Positions 33,205 through 41,969 of a stretch of DNA of 64,000 bases are shown piece by piece. The notes beneath the pieces are model-generated. The model saw nothing but the letters and a program-made list of their open reading frames with translations. It was not told the origin of the DNA and searched no databases. The number at the start of each line of letters is the position of its first letter. The stretch's first letter is position 1. This DNA comes from Sulfomarinibacter sp963741385 (GTDB taxonomy: Bacteria > Acidobacteriota > Thermoanaerobaculia > Thermoanaerobaculales > Sulfomarinibacteraceae), in assembly GCA_963741385.1 (NCBI GenBank), contig CAVUHO010000014.1, forward strand, positions 62,001-126,000. Direction: 5' to 3'. Made by a program: the position numbers and the translations under genes.

Positions 33205-34453
33205 TCAGTCCTTCGACCAACGTTGGAGCCGGTCGAGGTGGTGGCCGAGCGCCAGCACCAGGTGGTTGCCCAGCGGTGCGCGCAACAGGTCCGTGACGGT
33301 GCCGCCGTTCGTGAGCTGAATTTCGACTTGCGTGCGACACAAATTCTCGGCGTTTCCCGATCGCAGGATCTCACCCTCGGCGAGCCACAGCCGGTCCATC
33401 CCGGCGCCTCCGATCCGCAGCAGGGTGACCGGGCCTTCGGGGAGCGTGCCCTGAATTCCGACACCCAGCCCCGACTCGAAGTGCGACCGCAGCCGGTAAT
33501 TCTCGACCAGTGTACGGGGCACGGTGCAGTGCGCCATCCACAGGGTGTTGCTCTCGGAATCGAGCTGGGCAGGGTTGGCCATCCAAGGGGTGGCGCCGAG
33601 CAGCTTTTTCGCCCACAGGAGAGCGACGGTGCTGACGAGATCGCCTTCGCAACCGGCAATGACCCCGTCGTCGGCGAGTTGGGCCAGGGCGAAGCAACCG
33701 GTTGTCTGCTGGTTCAGCACGAGGTCGAAGCAGCGCACCGTCAAAGCGTCGAGCCGGTATGTGGCGACGATCCGTCTCAGGGCGAGATAAACCCGGCGCG
33801 ACCTTCCGAATGTCGGAGGTGGAGGGCTCGCGCACCTCGAACGCGCCCGCGATCAAGGCATCGACGTGAGGGGCGACATCGGCATCGGTGATCGCTTCCA
33901 GCGACTGCACGAACTCTTTCATCTCGATGGGTACGATGGTTGGCCCCCATACGGCCCGGATCGTCGACGCGTCGGGTCTGCTCGCGACGAGCCAATCCGA
34001 GGGCTCGCCGACCAACCCGACCCGCGCCTTCTGGAGAGCGCGGCGCACACCGACGTCGTGCGCGGCGTCCGCGATCTCTCCCAGGCCCGCCGCATCGTCA
34101 GGTCCTTTGAGATAGAAAATGCGGCCCGGCGCACCGTCCTGTTGCAGCCGTGCGAGGACCTCGAGGGCGGCCGGGAGCGAGTTGTTGCCCGGATGCGCGA
34201 TCAGGAACAACGGCTCACCGGCAGAGGTGTCGGGACGATTTGCCCACCAACGGAGGATGACCTCTTCGCTCCCGCCGGTGGCCACCAGAAGGAAGAGGGG
34301 TTGGCCGTCGTCGGCAGGGGAGGTGTTGTCAGGCCGGCGCCCTCCGCCCAGGGCTTCGAGAGCGCGGATGTATCCGCCGGTGATGGTCTCGAGTTGATCC
34401 TCGCCGAGCAGGCTGCTCGGGTGCATGGAGATGACGCCGAATGTTTGAGACAT
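33205..34453 (-). pseudogene. L-fucose/L-arabinose-isomerase-like protein, frameshifted
   Basis: The N-terminal 220 codons (from MSQTFGVISMHPSSLLGEDQ) and the C-terminal 190 codons belong to one sugar-isomerase-like protein but lie in different frames. The shift is near 33785: one extra base separates DIRKVAPGLS from ALRRIVATYRLDALTVRCF. The C-terminal part has AGCEGD (metal-binding Glu expected) and LWMAHCTVPRTLV, as in fucose isomerase relatives. A sequencing error or a true lesion are both possible. No fucose kinase or aldolase gene is near. Confidence 0.7.
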
Positions 34454-34673
34454 GAGGCCCCCGTTGGTGAATTCTACTGAATGTCGTGTGAAAGGCGCCC
34501 CGTTCACCATTCCGATGGGTGGCGCCCACGAAATCCGCTTTCTCACCAATAAGGGCTGTTGAGGTGCCACTGAGGTGCCGCCTGTGCTCCGGGCGGCGGT
34601 TGGTCCCAGGAGAGTCTCCACTTCACGACGAACCAGGCCGGCCGATCGGCCTTCAACCACGGAAGCATTTCCG

Positions 34674-34912
34674 ATGTCGGTCTCGTACAGCGGGCAGATC
34701 CAGGCCTTTGACTTGTACTTTTTGCCCCCCGGTTTCCAGATGTGGGAGAGGCAGACGCTGGAGATCAGGAGGTTCCCGGCTCTCTTCAGCATCATTGGGT
34801 TGGTCTACGGCGGGACGCCCGGTACCACCTGCCCGATCTGCGGCCGCTCCCCGCAGAGCATGGCGTGCTCTACTGCATCTGCGTCAACGGGGTGTTCCCA
34901 CCTCGTTGGTAA
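34674..34912 (+). pseudogene. Tail-collar (MdpB-like) domain protein, frameshifted orphan
   Basis: A short gene of about 80 codons. MSVSYSGQIQAFDLYFLPPG and FPALFSIIGLVYGG match the phage tail-collar domain of MdpB-like proteins. One missing base after VYGG (near 34813) moves the rest, YHLPDLRPLPAEHGVLYC and a C-terminal VFPPRW, into another frame ending at TAA 34910-34912. GGAAG lies nine bases before the ATG. No other tail or contractile-injection gene is nearby. Confidence 0.65.
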
Positions 34913-34944
34913 TATTTCGGCGGGGAGCGATCCGTCAAAATTTC

Positions 34945-35508
34945 TTATGGAGCATGGCCCGACCAGAGGGCGACAGAACCACTCTCGAAGCCGTCCTTGA
35001 AGAGAAGAACGCTGGCGGGGCAGAGGACCGCCCCGAAGTTGGATGCGAGCTTGCCCGTCGAGTCGAACGCCTCGACGTAGTAGGTGTGGGCCATCCCACG
35101 GGTTGGATCGCCACCCGAACCGAGCTTGCCGCAATCGACTTTGAAGGCCTCTGGCTGCATGTCGGATGGAACGTACATGGAGTTCTGGAAGAAACCGGTA
35201 TAGATCGCCCTCGCCTTGCCGTCGATCTTGAACGTCATGAAAGTGACGTAGTCCGACCCGGCCGAGACGTACAGATAGTTCCAACGCATCTCACAAATGT
35301 CGATTTCGGGATCTGGGATGACACAGGCGACGGTCTGGCTGTCGATGATTGAAATCGACTTCGCCCCGGGCGCGAGCGTTTGCTCGGGCGATGGGAGCGG
35401 ATCGGAACCCGGTTGGGCTGCCGGGGGCGACACAGCGCCCAGGACCGACGCGCAGAAAAGCAGACCGCACGCGGCTGATGAAACGCCGAGTCTAGCTGCC
35501 GAGAACAT
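34945..35508 (-). CDS. Secreted protein with C-terminal DGFESG motif, tandem paralogue 1
   Basis: A 187-residue exported protein with signal peptide (about 1-25). The core shares a layout with the gene upstream: KSISIIDSQTVACVI, MRWNYLYVSAGSDYVTFM, AIYTGFFQNSMYVP, then FGAVLCPA. Four Cys are conserved between the pair and probably form two disulfides. The C-terminus FKDGFESGSVALWSG resembles a DGFESG-type C-terminal motif seen on many exported proteins of environmental bacteria. Function unknown. It lies 27 bp downstream of its paralogue, on the same transcript. Confidence 0.7.
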   Translation of the reverse strand: MFSAARLGVSSAACGLLFCASVLGAVSPPAAQPGSDPLPSPEQTLAPGAKSISIIDSQTVACVIPDPEIDICEMRWNYLYVSAGSDYVTFMTFKIDGKARAIYTGFFQNSMYVPSDMQPEAFKVDCGKLGSGGDPTRGMAHTYYVEAFDSTGKLASNFGAVLCPASVLLFKDGFESGSVALWSGHAP

Positions 35509-35535
35509 GATTCACCCCATCCGTCCGGGCGGCGG

Positions 35536-36102
35536 TCATGGTATGAAGGCCGGGCAGGTGACCGTCCCGTAGTTCGCTGAGGTCAAATTGCCGGAATCCC
35601 TCGCCCGGACGGTGTAGGCGTACTGGTTGCCGCGGTCGGGGATATGGGTCGGGTCGGCACTGGGGACCAGCGGGCCGCACTGGACCCTGAAACCGCGACC
35701 GTGCATGTTGTAGGGGACGTACATGGAGGTCTGGAAGAATCCGGAGTACACCGCAATCCCGCCGGTGGCGTTGAGGATGACCCACATGTTGATCATGTAG
35801 TCCGGATCAGAGGACACCGAGAGGTAGTACCAATTGATGAAGCACTCGTCGACCCTGCGGTCCGGTTGGTAACAGGTGGCCGTCGGGCTGTCGATAAAAC
35901 TGATCGACTTCGTCCCGTCCGCTTTGTCGGCTCCGACCGGAACCTCCACCGTCCGCAGGTTCTCGCTCTGGGTCTCCGACACCATTTCGGAGGGGACCTC
36001 TCCGACCGCGTCGGCACGCGTGTCAGCATCGGTGGGCGACGCCGCCGCGACGAGAGGAAGAAACGCGACACAGACCCCACACACGAACGCAAGGAAACGC
36101 AT
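35536..36102 (-). CDS. Secreted protein, tandem paralogue 2
   Basis: A 188-residue exported protein with signal peptide (about 1-21). It aligns along its core with the downstream paralogue (KSISFIDSPTATCYQ, INWYYLSVSSDPDYMINM, AVYSGFFQTSMYVP, YGTVTCPAF) but lacks the DGFESG tail and has an acidic N-terminal linker. The ATG at 36102 has AGGAGG five bases upstream, a strong site. It is the first gene of the pair. No family is recognised. Confidence 0.7.
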   Translation of the reverse strand: MRFLAFVCGVCVAFLPLVAAASPTDADTRADAVGEVPSEMVSETQSENLRTVEVPVGADKADGTKSISFIDSPTATCYQPDRRVDECFINWYYLSVSSDPDYMINMWVILNATGGIAVYSGFFQTSMYVPYNMHGRGFRVQCGPLVPSADPTHIPDRGNQYAYTVRARDSGNLTSANYGTVTCPAFIP

Positions 36103-36248
36103 GGGAACCTCCTGCTTGTCCTGTAATCCCAATGAGTTCAACACCAAACGCATCCTCTGTCAATAGATATCAGAAATCAAACTCAATATCTTTTGAAGCG
36201 AACGCCGTCGCGCCAGAGCCTGGAACCAGCCCAATCGGCTGCAGCGTT

Positions 36249-36989
36249 CTACTGGCCCGCAGCGATTTCACCCACCAGGCCGAAGCGGCGTTGGCGGCCA
36301 CGGTACCAGGCCAGCGCCCGTTCCAGCTCGGCGGCCCCGAACTCCGGCCATGGGGTGTCGGTGAAGAAGAGCTCGGCATACGCCGTCTGCCAGAGCAGGA
36401 GGTTGGAGAGCCGTTGTTCGCCGCCGGTGCGGATCACCAGATCCGGATCCGGGGTGCCGGTGGTGTCGAGCCTTCGCGCGATCGACTCTTCGGTAATGGC
36501 GCCGGCCTCGAAGATCGCCCGGCCTTCCTCCCTGACCAGCCGTCGTACCGCGCGGGTGATTTCGTCGCGTGCGCCGTAGGACAGCGCGAGTGTCAGCCTC
36601 ATCCCGCCGAGACCGCGAGTGGCGTCGATCGCCCGGCTCAAGCTGGCTTGCACCCCGGAGGGTAGGCGGTCGAGGTTGCCCACAGCGGCGAGCTCGATCG
36701 CGTTCGCCCGCAGCCGCACCGGTTCCGACGCCAGGTAACGGGACAGCAGCCCCATCAGGGCGGAGACTTCGGTCGCCGGCCGGCCCCAGTTCTCGGACGA
36801 GAACGCGAAGAGGGTGAGGTAGCGGATTCCGAGTTCGCGGCTCCGGGTCACCACCTCGCGAACCCTCTGGGCCCCTCGACGGTGGCCGGCGGCTCGGGGC
36901 AGGCCCAGCGAACGGGCCCAGCGTCCGTTCCCGTCCATGATGACCGCCACGTGCATCGCTGGGTCAGACATCTTGTCGAACACATCCAT
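36249..36989 (-). CDS. uppS: Isoprenyl transferase, undecaprenyl diphosphate synthase type
   Basis: A 246-residue cis-prenyltransferase that makes the C55 lipid carrier for peptidoglycan and surface glycans. The signature VAVIMDGNGRWARSLGLPR holds the catalytic Asp and pyrophosphate loop. GHRRGAQRVREVV, LTLFAFSSENWGRP, the C-terminal DLVIRTGGEQRLSNLLLWQ and FFTDTPWPEF are all family-typical. GGAGG precedes the ATG by seven bases. The first 26 bp overlap the end of the radical-SAM gene. Confidence 0.96.
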   Translation of the reverse strand: MDVFDKMSDPAMHVAVIMDGNGRWARSLGLPRAAGHRRGAQRVREVVTRSRELGIRYLTLFAFSSENWGRPATEVSALMGLLSRYLASEPVRLRANAIELAAVGNLDRLPSGVQASLSRAIDATRGLGGMRLTLALSYGARDEITRAVRRLVREEGRAIFEAGAITEESIARRLDTTGTPDPDLVIRTGGEQRLSNLLLWQTAYAELFFTDTPWPEFGAAELERALAWYRGRQRRFGLVGEIAAGQ

Positions 36990-38493
36990 GGTGTCCCTCC
37001 GGTCGTGATCTCTGCAGCAAAGTCGCCCGGAATTCGAGGTTTCTGCGGCGTGAAACCTCCACCAACGGTCGCCAGAGCGCCGCCACCAGGCGGTGTCGGA
37101 TCAGAAAGGCCCACAGCCGGTTCGACCGTTTGTAGAGATAGGTCATGGCGATGTAAGGCGGCACCGCCGCGGCCTTGCGCGGTCGTCGCCGCCAGATCGA
37201 GGAGTGAGAGAACAACCGCCGGTAACACCAGGCGTACCCGCGTTCGAGTTCGTCGGGCGACATGTGGCGGGGAGAAAACACCGCGTGGGCCGTATCGTAC
37301 AGGTCCCAGTTGCGGTGCAGGATGCGCCCCTCGGCTGCCAGTCGGTCGAAGAGGGGAGTTCCTGGGTAGGGGGTCAGAATCTGCAGCGTCGCGCACTCGA
37401 GCCGGTTGGCTTCAACCCAGTCCAGGAGTTCGGGAAAGACCTCGAGCCGGTCGTGGTCGAAACCGAGGACGAAGCTACCGTTGACCTGGATGCCGTTGTC
37501 CTGCAACACGCGAATCCGCCACGGGTACTCGCAGGGGTCGGGTGTCGCCTTGTGAGCGTCGCGGAGGTTGGCGCCGGACAGTGACTCGAAGCCGACGAAG
37601 ACCCCGGTGCACCCGGCCAAGGCCATCTCCCGCACCAGGTTCGGGTCGTCCGTGACGTCGATGGTGATGGCGGCCGACCAGATGTGGTCGAGAGGGCGCA
37701 GGGCGCGGCACAGCTCGCGAAGATAGGCTTTGTTGGACCCCAGGTTGTTGTCGATGAACACCGAGTAGGGCTGGCCTGCGGCGCGGATCTCATCCACCAC
37801 CTGAGTGACGTTCCGGGTCTGATACGGCATGTGGAGGTCATCGAGAGAGAGGTAGCAGAAGTCGCAGCGGTTGTGGCAGCCGCGGGTTGCGACCAGGCTC
37901 GAGGTGGTCAGGAAACTCCGGTGGGGGAGCAGATCGCGACGCGGCGCCGGCGTCTCCACGTAGTGGGGACTGCGAAACGAACCGCGATAGCGTTTCTCCA
38001 GGCGGCCGCTCCGGATGTCTCGCAGCACCTGCGGCCACACCGACACTCCGTCGCCGATCACGACCGCGTCGGCGTGGAGGGCGGCCTCGTCCGGGCAGGC
38101 GGTGACGTGCAGCCCGCCGAGCACGACTCTGGCTCCGCGGCGCCGGAACCAGTCCGCGAGCTCGAAGGCCCGTCGCGCGAACGTCAGGTGCACGGTGATG
38201 CCGACGACCTCCGGCAGCGGATCCACCGGCGGCGGGCCCTGAAGAAGGTTCTCGTCCCACAATTCGACCTCGAAGGACGCAGGGGTGGCGGCGGCTATGG
38301 AGGTGAGAGCCAGGCTCGGTGTGAGCACGTGCTTGCCGAAGCTGCCCCACGGGTCCTTGGGGTAGAACGGGTTGATCAGCAGCACCCTGCCGGGGACCGC
38401 TGGGGTGGGGGACACGGTTGAAGGAAGTTCGGGTGCTTCCCGAAACGCGGGTGGGTACCAGGGCGAGCGGCGCGAGGACAGTGGGACATCCAT
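36964..38493 (-). CDS. B12-binding-domain radical SAM protein
   Basis: A 509-residue protein. Residues about 30-170 are a cobalamin-binding-like domain (VLLINPFYPKDPWGSFGKHV, VVLGGLHVTACPDEA, DAVVIGDGVSVWP). Residues about 195-400 are the radical SAM core with cluster motif CHNRCDFC. FVGFESLSGANLRDAHK and NGSFVLGFDHDRLEVFPE follow, as in BchE/HpnP-like enzymes. The substrate is unknown; members modify lipids, hopanoids or tetrapyrroles. The ATG at 38493 begins the conserved part. Its overlap with uppS suggests an isoprenoid link (inference). Confidence 0.82.
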   Translation of the reverse strand: MDVPLSSRRSPWYPPAFREAPELPSTVSPTPAVPGRVLLINPFYPKDPWGSFGKHVLTPSLALTSIAAATPASFEVELWDENLLQGPPPVDPLPEVVGITVHLTFARRAFELADWFRRRGARVVLGGLHVTACPDEAALHADAVVIGDGVSVWPQVLRDIRSGRLEKRYRGSFRSPHYVETPAPRRDLLPHRSFLTTSSLVATRGCHNRCDFCYLSLDDLHMPYQTRNVTQVVDEIRAAGQPYSVFIDNNLGSNKAYLRELCRALRPLDHIWSAAITIDVTDDPNLVREMALAGCTGVFVGFESLSGANLRDAHKATPDPCEYPWRIRVLQDNGIQVNGSFVLGFDHDRLEVFPELLDWVEANRLECATLQILTPYPGTPLFDRLAAEGRILHRNWDLYDTAHAVFSPRHMSPDELERGYAWCYRRLFSHSSIWRRRPRKAAAVPPYIAMTYLYKRSNRLWAFLIRHRLVAALWRPLVEVSRRRNLEFRATLLQRSRPEGHHGCVRQDV

Positions 38494-38652
38494 GCATCCC
38501 AGGTTGACCTGGAACTGAGGCAACCGAAGTGCAGGATTGTGACAATCCCACGGCGGCTCGCGGCTTTCTTCATCGAGTCGCCAGGCACTCCAACGCCACA
38601 ACCCCTTGTGGTCGCGAACGACGGGCTCCGGCGAGGACGGACCGTTGACCAG

Positions 38653-40808
38653 CTACTGCGCGGACCGGCTCAATTTCTGGCGCCGCGACATCCAGGCGCC
38701 GGTGAGACCGAGGGCGATGAGCATCGCCGCGAGCCCCGCCCCACCAACGGTCGGGATCCCGGCGATCTCCAGTGCGGCGGTCACCGACCCTTCTGCGGAA
38801 TCGTTGGCCGGCGTCGGGTCGCCCTCGTTGCCGGCGGCTCCGGCGGTGTTGGTGATCGTGCCCTCCTCGGTGACCGTCACCGTCAGGTTGCAGGTAGCCG
38901 ACGCGCCGACTGCCAGCGACCCGACGCTCCAGGTGAGGGTCGGGTCGACGAAGCCGGCTCCACAGTCGTTGGAGACGTACGAAAGGGCCGCCGGCAGGGT
39001 ATCGGTCACCGTCACCCCGGTCGCCGTCGCCGGGCCGTCGTTGGTCACCGTCAGGGCGAAGACGACGTCGTCGCCGACGAGGACGAATCCGGCCGTTGTC
39101 AACACCTTGGTCAGCGCGAGGTCCGCCGACGCGGTGAGCGTGTCGGTATCGGTTGCGCTGTTGTTGCTCATGGCGGGATCGAACACCGAGCTCGCCACCG
39201 TCGCGGTGTTGACGAGGGTGCCCGTCGCCGAGGGGTCGATCGTGCAGGTCGCGGTGTAGGTCACCGACGAACCGGCGGGCAGGCTGAGGGCGCTGTCGTT
39301 GATCCCGCCCGTACCGGCCGCCGTGTTGCCGGTGGCGCCGCCCGCAGCAATGCTCGTGAAATTGACGTCGGTGCACGCCGCCGGAAACGCATCGACCACG
39401 CTCGCCGGGTCGGCGTCGGATGGACCGGCGTTCGACGCGGTGATGGTGTAGACCGTCGAGCCGCCCGGCGACGCGTCGACAGCGCCGTCGGTCTTGGTGA
39501 TCGCCAGGTCCGCCGACTCGCAGCTGAAGGTGACGATGTCGAGCGACCAGCTGGCGAGATTCCCACCGTCGACCCGCCAGGTCGTCGGAGATGGTGATGG
39601 TCCAGGTGCCGTTCGGGTCCTCGCCGATGAAGGCTCCCATCGCCTCCTCGGGGACGAGCGGCGAAGCCAGGATCAGATTGATATAGGCGTGGTCGGTGGC
39701 CAGGCCGTCGTTGGTCGTGTATGGCACCTGTCCGCCCGGGTTGGCGCTGTCGTCCCATACCGTGCCGTTGAAGACATCGTCGTTGCCCGCCCCGTTGTCG
39801 GTCGAGAGCGTCACGACCGTTCCGGCGGGAGAGGTCAGGGTGATATCGAGGTCCGCCGGGAAGGTGTGCGTGATGAAGGTCGTCAGGTTGACGTCGAGGA
39901 TCGAGGTGCCGGCGCCGGCAACATCGAGGGTGGACGTCACCACCGCCGGGCCGGTCGGAATGGCGACCGGGGTGGATTGAGTCGCGGTCGGTTCGGTGAC
40001 CGTGATCGGCGGGCCGGGCAGCGTCGTGACGTCGAGCGACCAGCTGGCGAGGTTTCCCGCCGTCACCGGCCGCGTCGTCGGAGATGGTGATGGTCCACGT
40101 ACCGTTCGGGTCCTCGCCGATGAAGGCCGCCATCGCTTCTTCGGGGACGAGCGGCGAGGCCAGGGTCAGGTTGACATAGGCGTGATCGGTGGCCAGGCCG
40201 TTGTTGGTCGTGTAGGGCACCTGTCCGCCGGGGTTTGCGCTGTCGTCCCACAGAGTGCCGTTGAAGACGTCGTCGTTGCCTGCCCCGTCGTCGGTCGAGA
40301 GCGTGACGACCGTTCCGGCAGGGGAGGTCAGGGTGATGTCGAGGTCCGCCGCGAACGTGTGGGTTAGAACGGTTGTCGCATCGAGATCGAAGAGGTAGGT
40401 GTCGACCCCCGTGACGACCAGGGTGGAGGTCACCACCGCCGGGCCGGTCGGGATGGCGACCGGGGTGGACTGGGTGAAGGTGGTCGTCGCGGTGCCGCAT
40501 GAGGACGGCGTGGTCGGCACCGCCTTCGTCCGAGCCCGCGATTTCGCGGCATTCCCGTTGCCGCCGGACTCGCCCGGACGCTCGCCGCCGAGGTACGCCG
40601 ACAGCTCCTCGTAGCGGGCGCTGGCTTCGACATAGGCCGTCGAGCCTTCCTGACCGTTCGCCTTGAGGGTCTGCATGTGGCCGGCGAGAGCAGTCATCTC
40701 GGTGTAGATCTGGTCTTTGCTGAGGCCGGCCGGGGCCTGAGCTGCGGCCGGTCCGGCCACCGCGAAGGTCAGGGCGCAAGCGACGACGCAGCAGAAGAGG
40801 ACGCGCAT
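38653..40808 (-). pseudogene. Secreted P-domain/DUF11 surface protein with IPTL-like C-terminus, two frameshifts
   Basis: Reconstructed, this is a protein of about 718 residues: signal peptide (1-23), a linker, two tandem proprotein-convertase P-type domains (each with DLDITLTSPAGTVVTLSTD and IGEDPNGTWTITISDD), DUF11 repeats (ALTVTNDGPATATGVTVTD), and a C-terminal IPTVGGAGLAAMLIALGLT helix followed by basic residues, as in IPTL-CTERM sorting signals. One extra base occurs just after TITISDD in each P domain, near 40067 and 39582, so three frames are needed. GGAGG precedes the ATG at 40808. Broken gene versus assembly error is open. Confidence 0.72.
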
Positions 40809-40966
40809 GGAACCTCCGAAAAAATGATCAACGCCCGAGGAAAGCCCGGCAAGCGTAGCGTACCGCGGAATTGATCCCGATGGTCCAGATAATTTCGCGG
40901 GCCCGTGTCACGTGGGAGAGATGTGGCGGAAGGAGCGTCCGGGAGGCGCGGTCATCGCCGCGGCGA

Positions 40967-41926
40967 TCAGACGACGAAACCGTCCTTTTCCATCGCCTCG
41001 AGCTCTCGAGCGATGGCCTCACGGACCTGTTGCGGCATGTCGGGCTCTCGCGCGAGCAGGGGCCGCAGTCCCTTGCCCACACCGTCGTCGATGAAGTGGG
41101 GACGAACGAAGTCCGACGTCCAGGTTCGATCCTCGAACGACCGGCTCTCCAACAGGTCGAAAAAGCTCCTGACACCCTTCTCCGCGTCCCCCTCCAGGTC
41201 CCTGAAGTACGAGCCGTAGATGTGGAGAGAGTCGCTGATATCGACGTAGCGTCCGACGCGGATCGGCCTGCAGACCTGTTCTGAGATCCGTTCCGCGATC
41301 TTCCGCATCAGGGTCGTCATGGCGATGACGTTTTCGAACCAGGCCTTGTACAGATCCCGGCTCCTCCAGTGCGTGTTCATGTTGAACACCAGTTCCCCGT
41401 CGTCGTCCTCGATCAACCGCCCCCAGATCCGCTGCAGGCACGGCGGATCGTCCGTCGGGGTATCCAGTTTGGTGTTCCAGGTGATGCCCTGCGCGCGCCG
41501 GGTGTAGGGGGTCTTCGAGAGCCTGTCGACCATGTATGCGATCTGATCGACGACTGCGCCCTCGATCTCGTACTCGAACAGTCGCTTGTGGTAGGTGTAG
41601 GTCCACCGGGTGTCCGTGCTCTCCACTCCCTTGAGGATTTCCTCTTTGGGTTTGACCCAGTAGTCGTGAGCGCCGTAGACCACCTCCATGACGTACTCCG
41701 AGAGGCCACCGAGCCCGTCAGCGAACGCACGGTGAAATCGAGGCTGCCCGAACGGGTGTTCGACGGTGATCATGACCGTGGCGTCTCGACTCGGCGGGTC
41801 GTCCGGGCGATCGTACTCGGTGCGGACGCTGACCCCTTTTTCCCAGACTTCCTTGATGGCTCTCTCGTACGCACGAGGAATGGTCTCACCGACAACGCTC
41901 AGAACGGGGATGTTTCCTGATTTCAT
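40967..41926 (-). CDS. Thymidylate-synthase-family protein (ThyA-like, divergent)
   Basis: A 319-residue protein with the ThyA-fold landmarks: TRRAQGITWNTKLD, DDPPCLQRIWGRLI with the candidate nucleophile Cys near residue 163, FNMNTHWRSRDLYKAWFENV (phosphate-binding Arg-Ser and the folate-side helix) and ISDSLHIYGSYF (the dUMP ribose contact, D-x-x-HIY). It is longer than the usual 264 residues and divergent, so a dUMP/dCMP hydroxymethylase-like activity is possible. GGAG five bases before the ATG at 41926 fixes the start. No dihydrofolate reductase gene is adjacent. Confidence 0.78.
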   Translation of the reverse strand: MKSGNIPVLSVVGETIPRAYERAIKEVWEKGVSVRTEYDRPDDPPSRDATVMITVEHPFGQPRFHRAFADGLGGLSEYVMEVVYGAHDYWVKPKEEILKGVESTDTRWTYTYHKRLFEYEIEGAVVDQIAYMVDRLSKTPYTRRAQGITWNTKLDTPTDDPPCLQRIWGRLIEDDDGELVFNMNTHWRSRDLYKAWFENVIAMTTLMRKIAERISEQVCRPIRVGRYVDISDSLHIYGSYFRDLEGDAEKGVRSFFDLLESRSFEDRTWTSDFVRPHFIDDGVGKGLRPLLAREPDMPQQVREAIARELEAMEKDGFVV

Positions 41927-41969
41927 GGCGGCTCCTTCGACCGGATTGTAACGGGTAGGAGTCGCCTCG

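Noticed and set aside
38653..40808. Programmed frameshifting
   Set aside because: The extra bases differ at the two sites and neither has a canonical slippery heptamer; lesion or assembly error is simpler.
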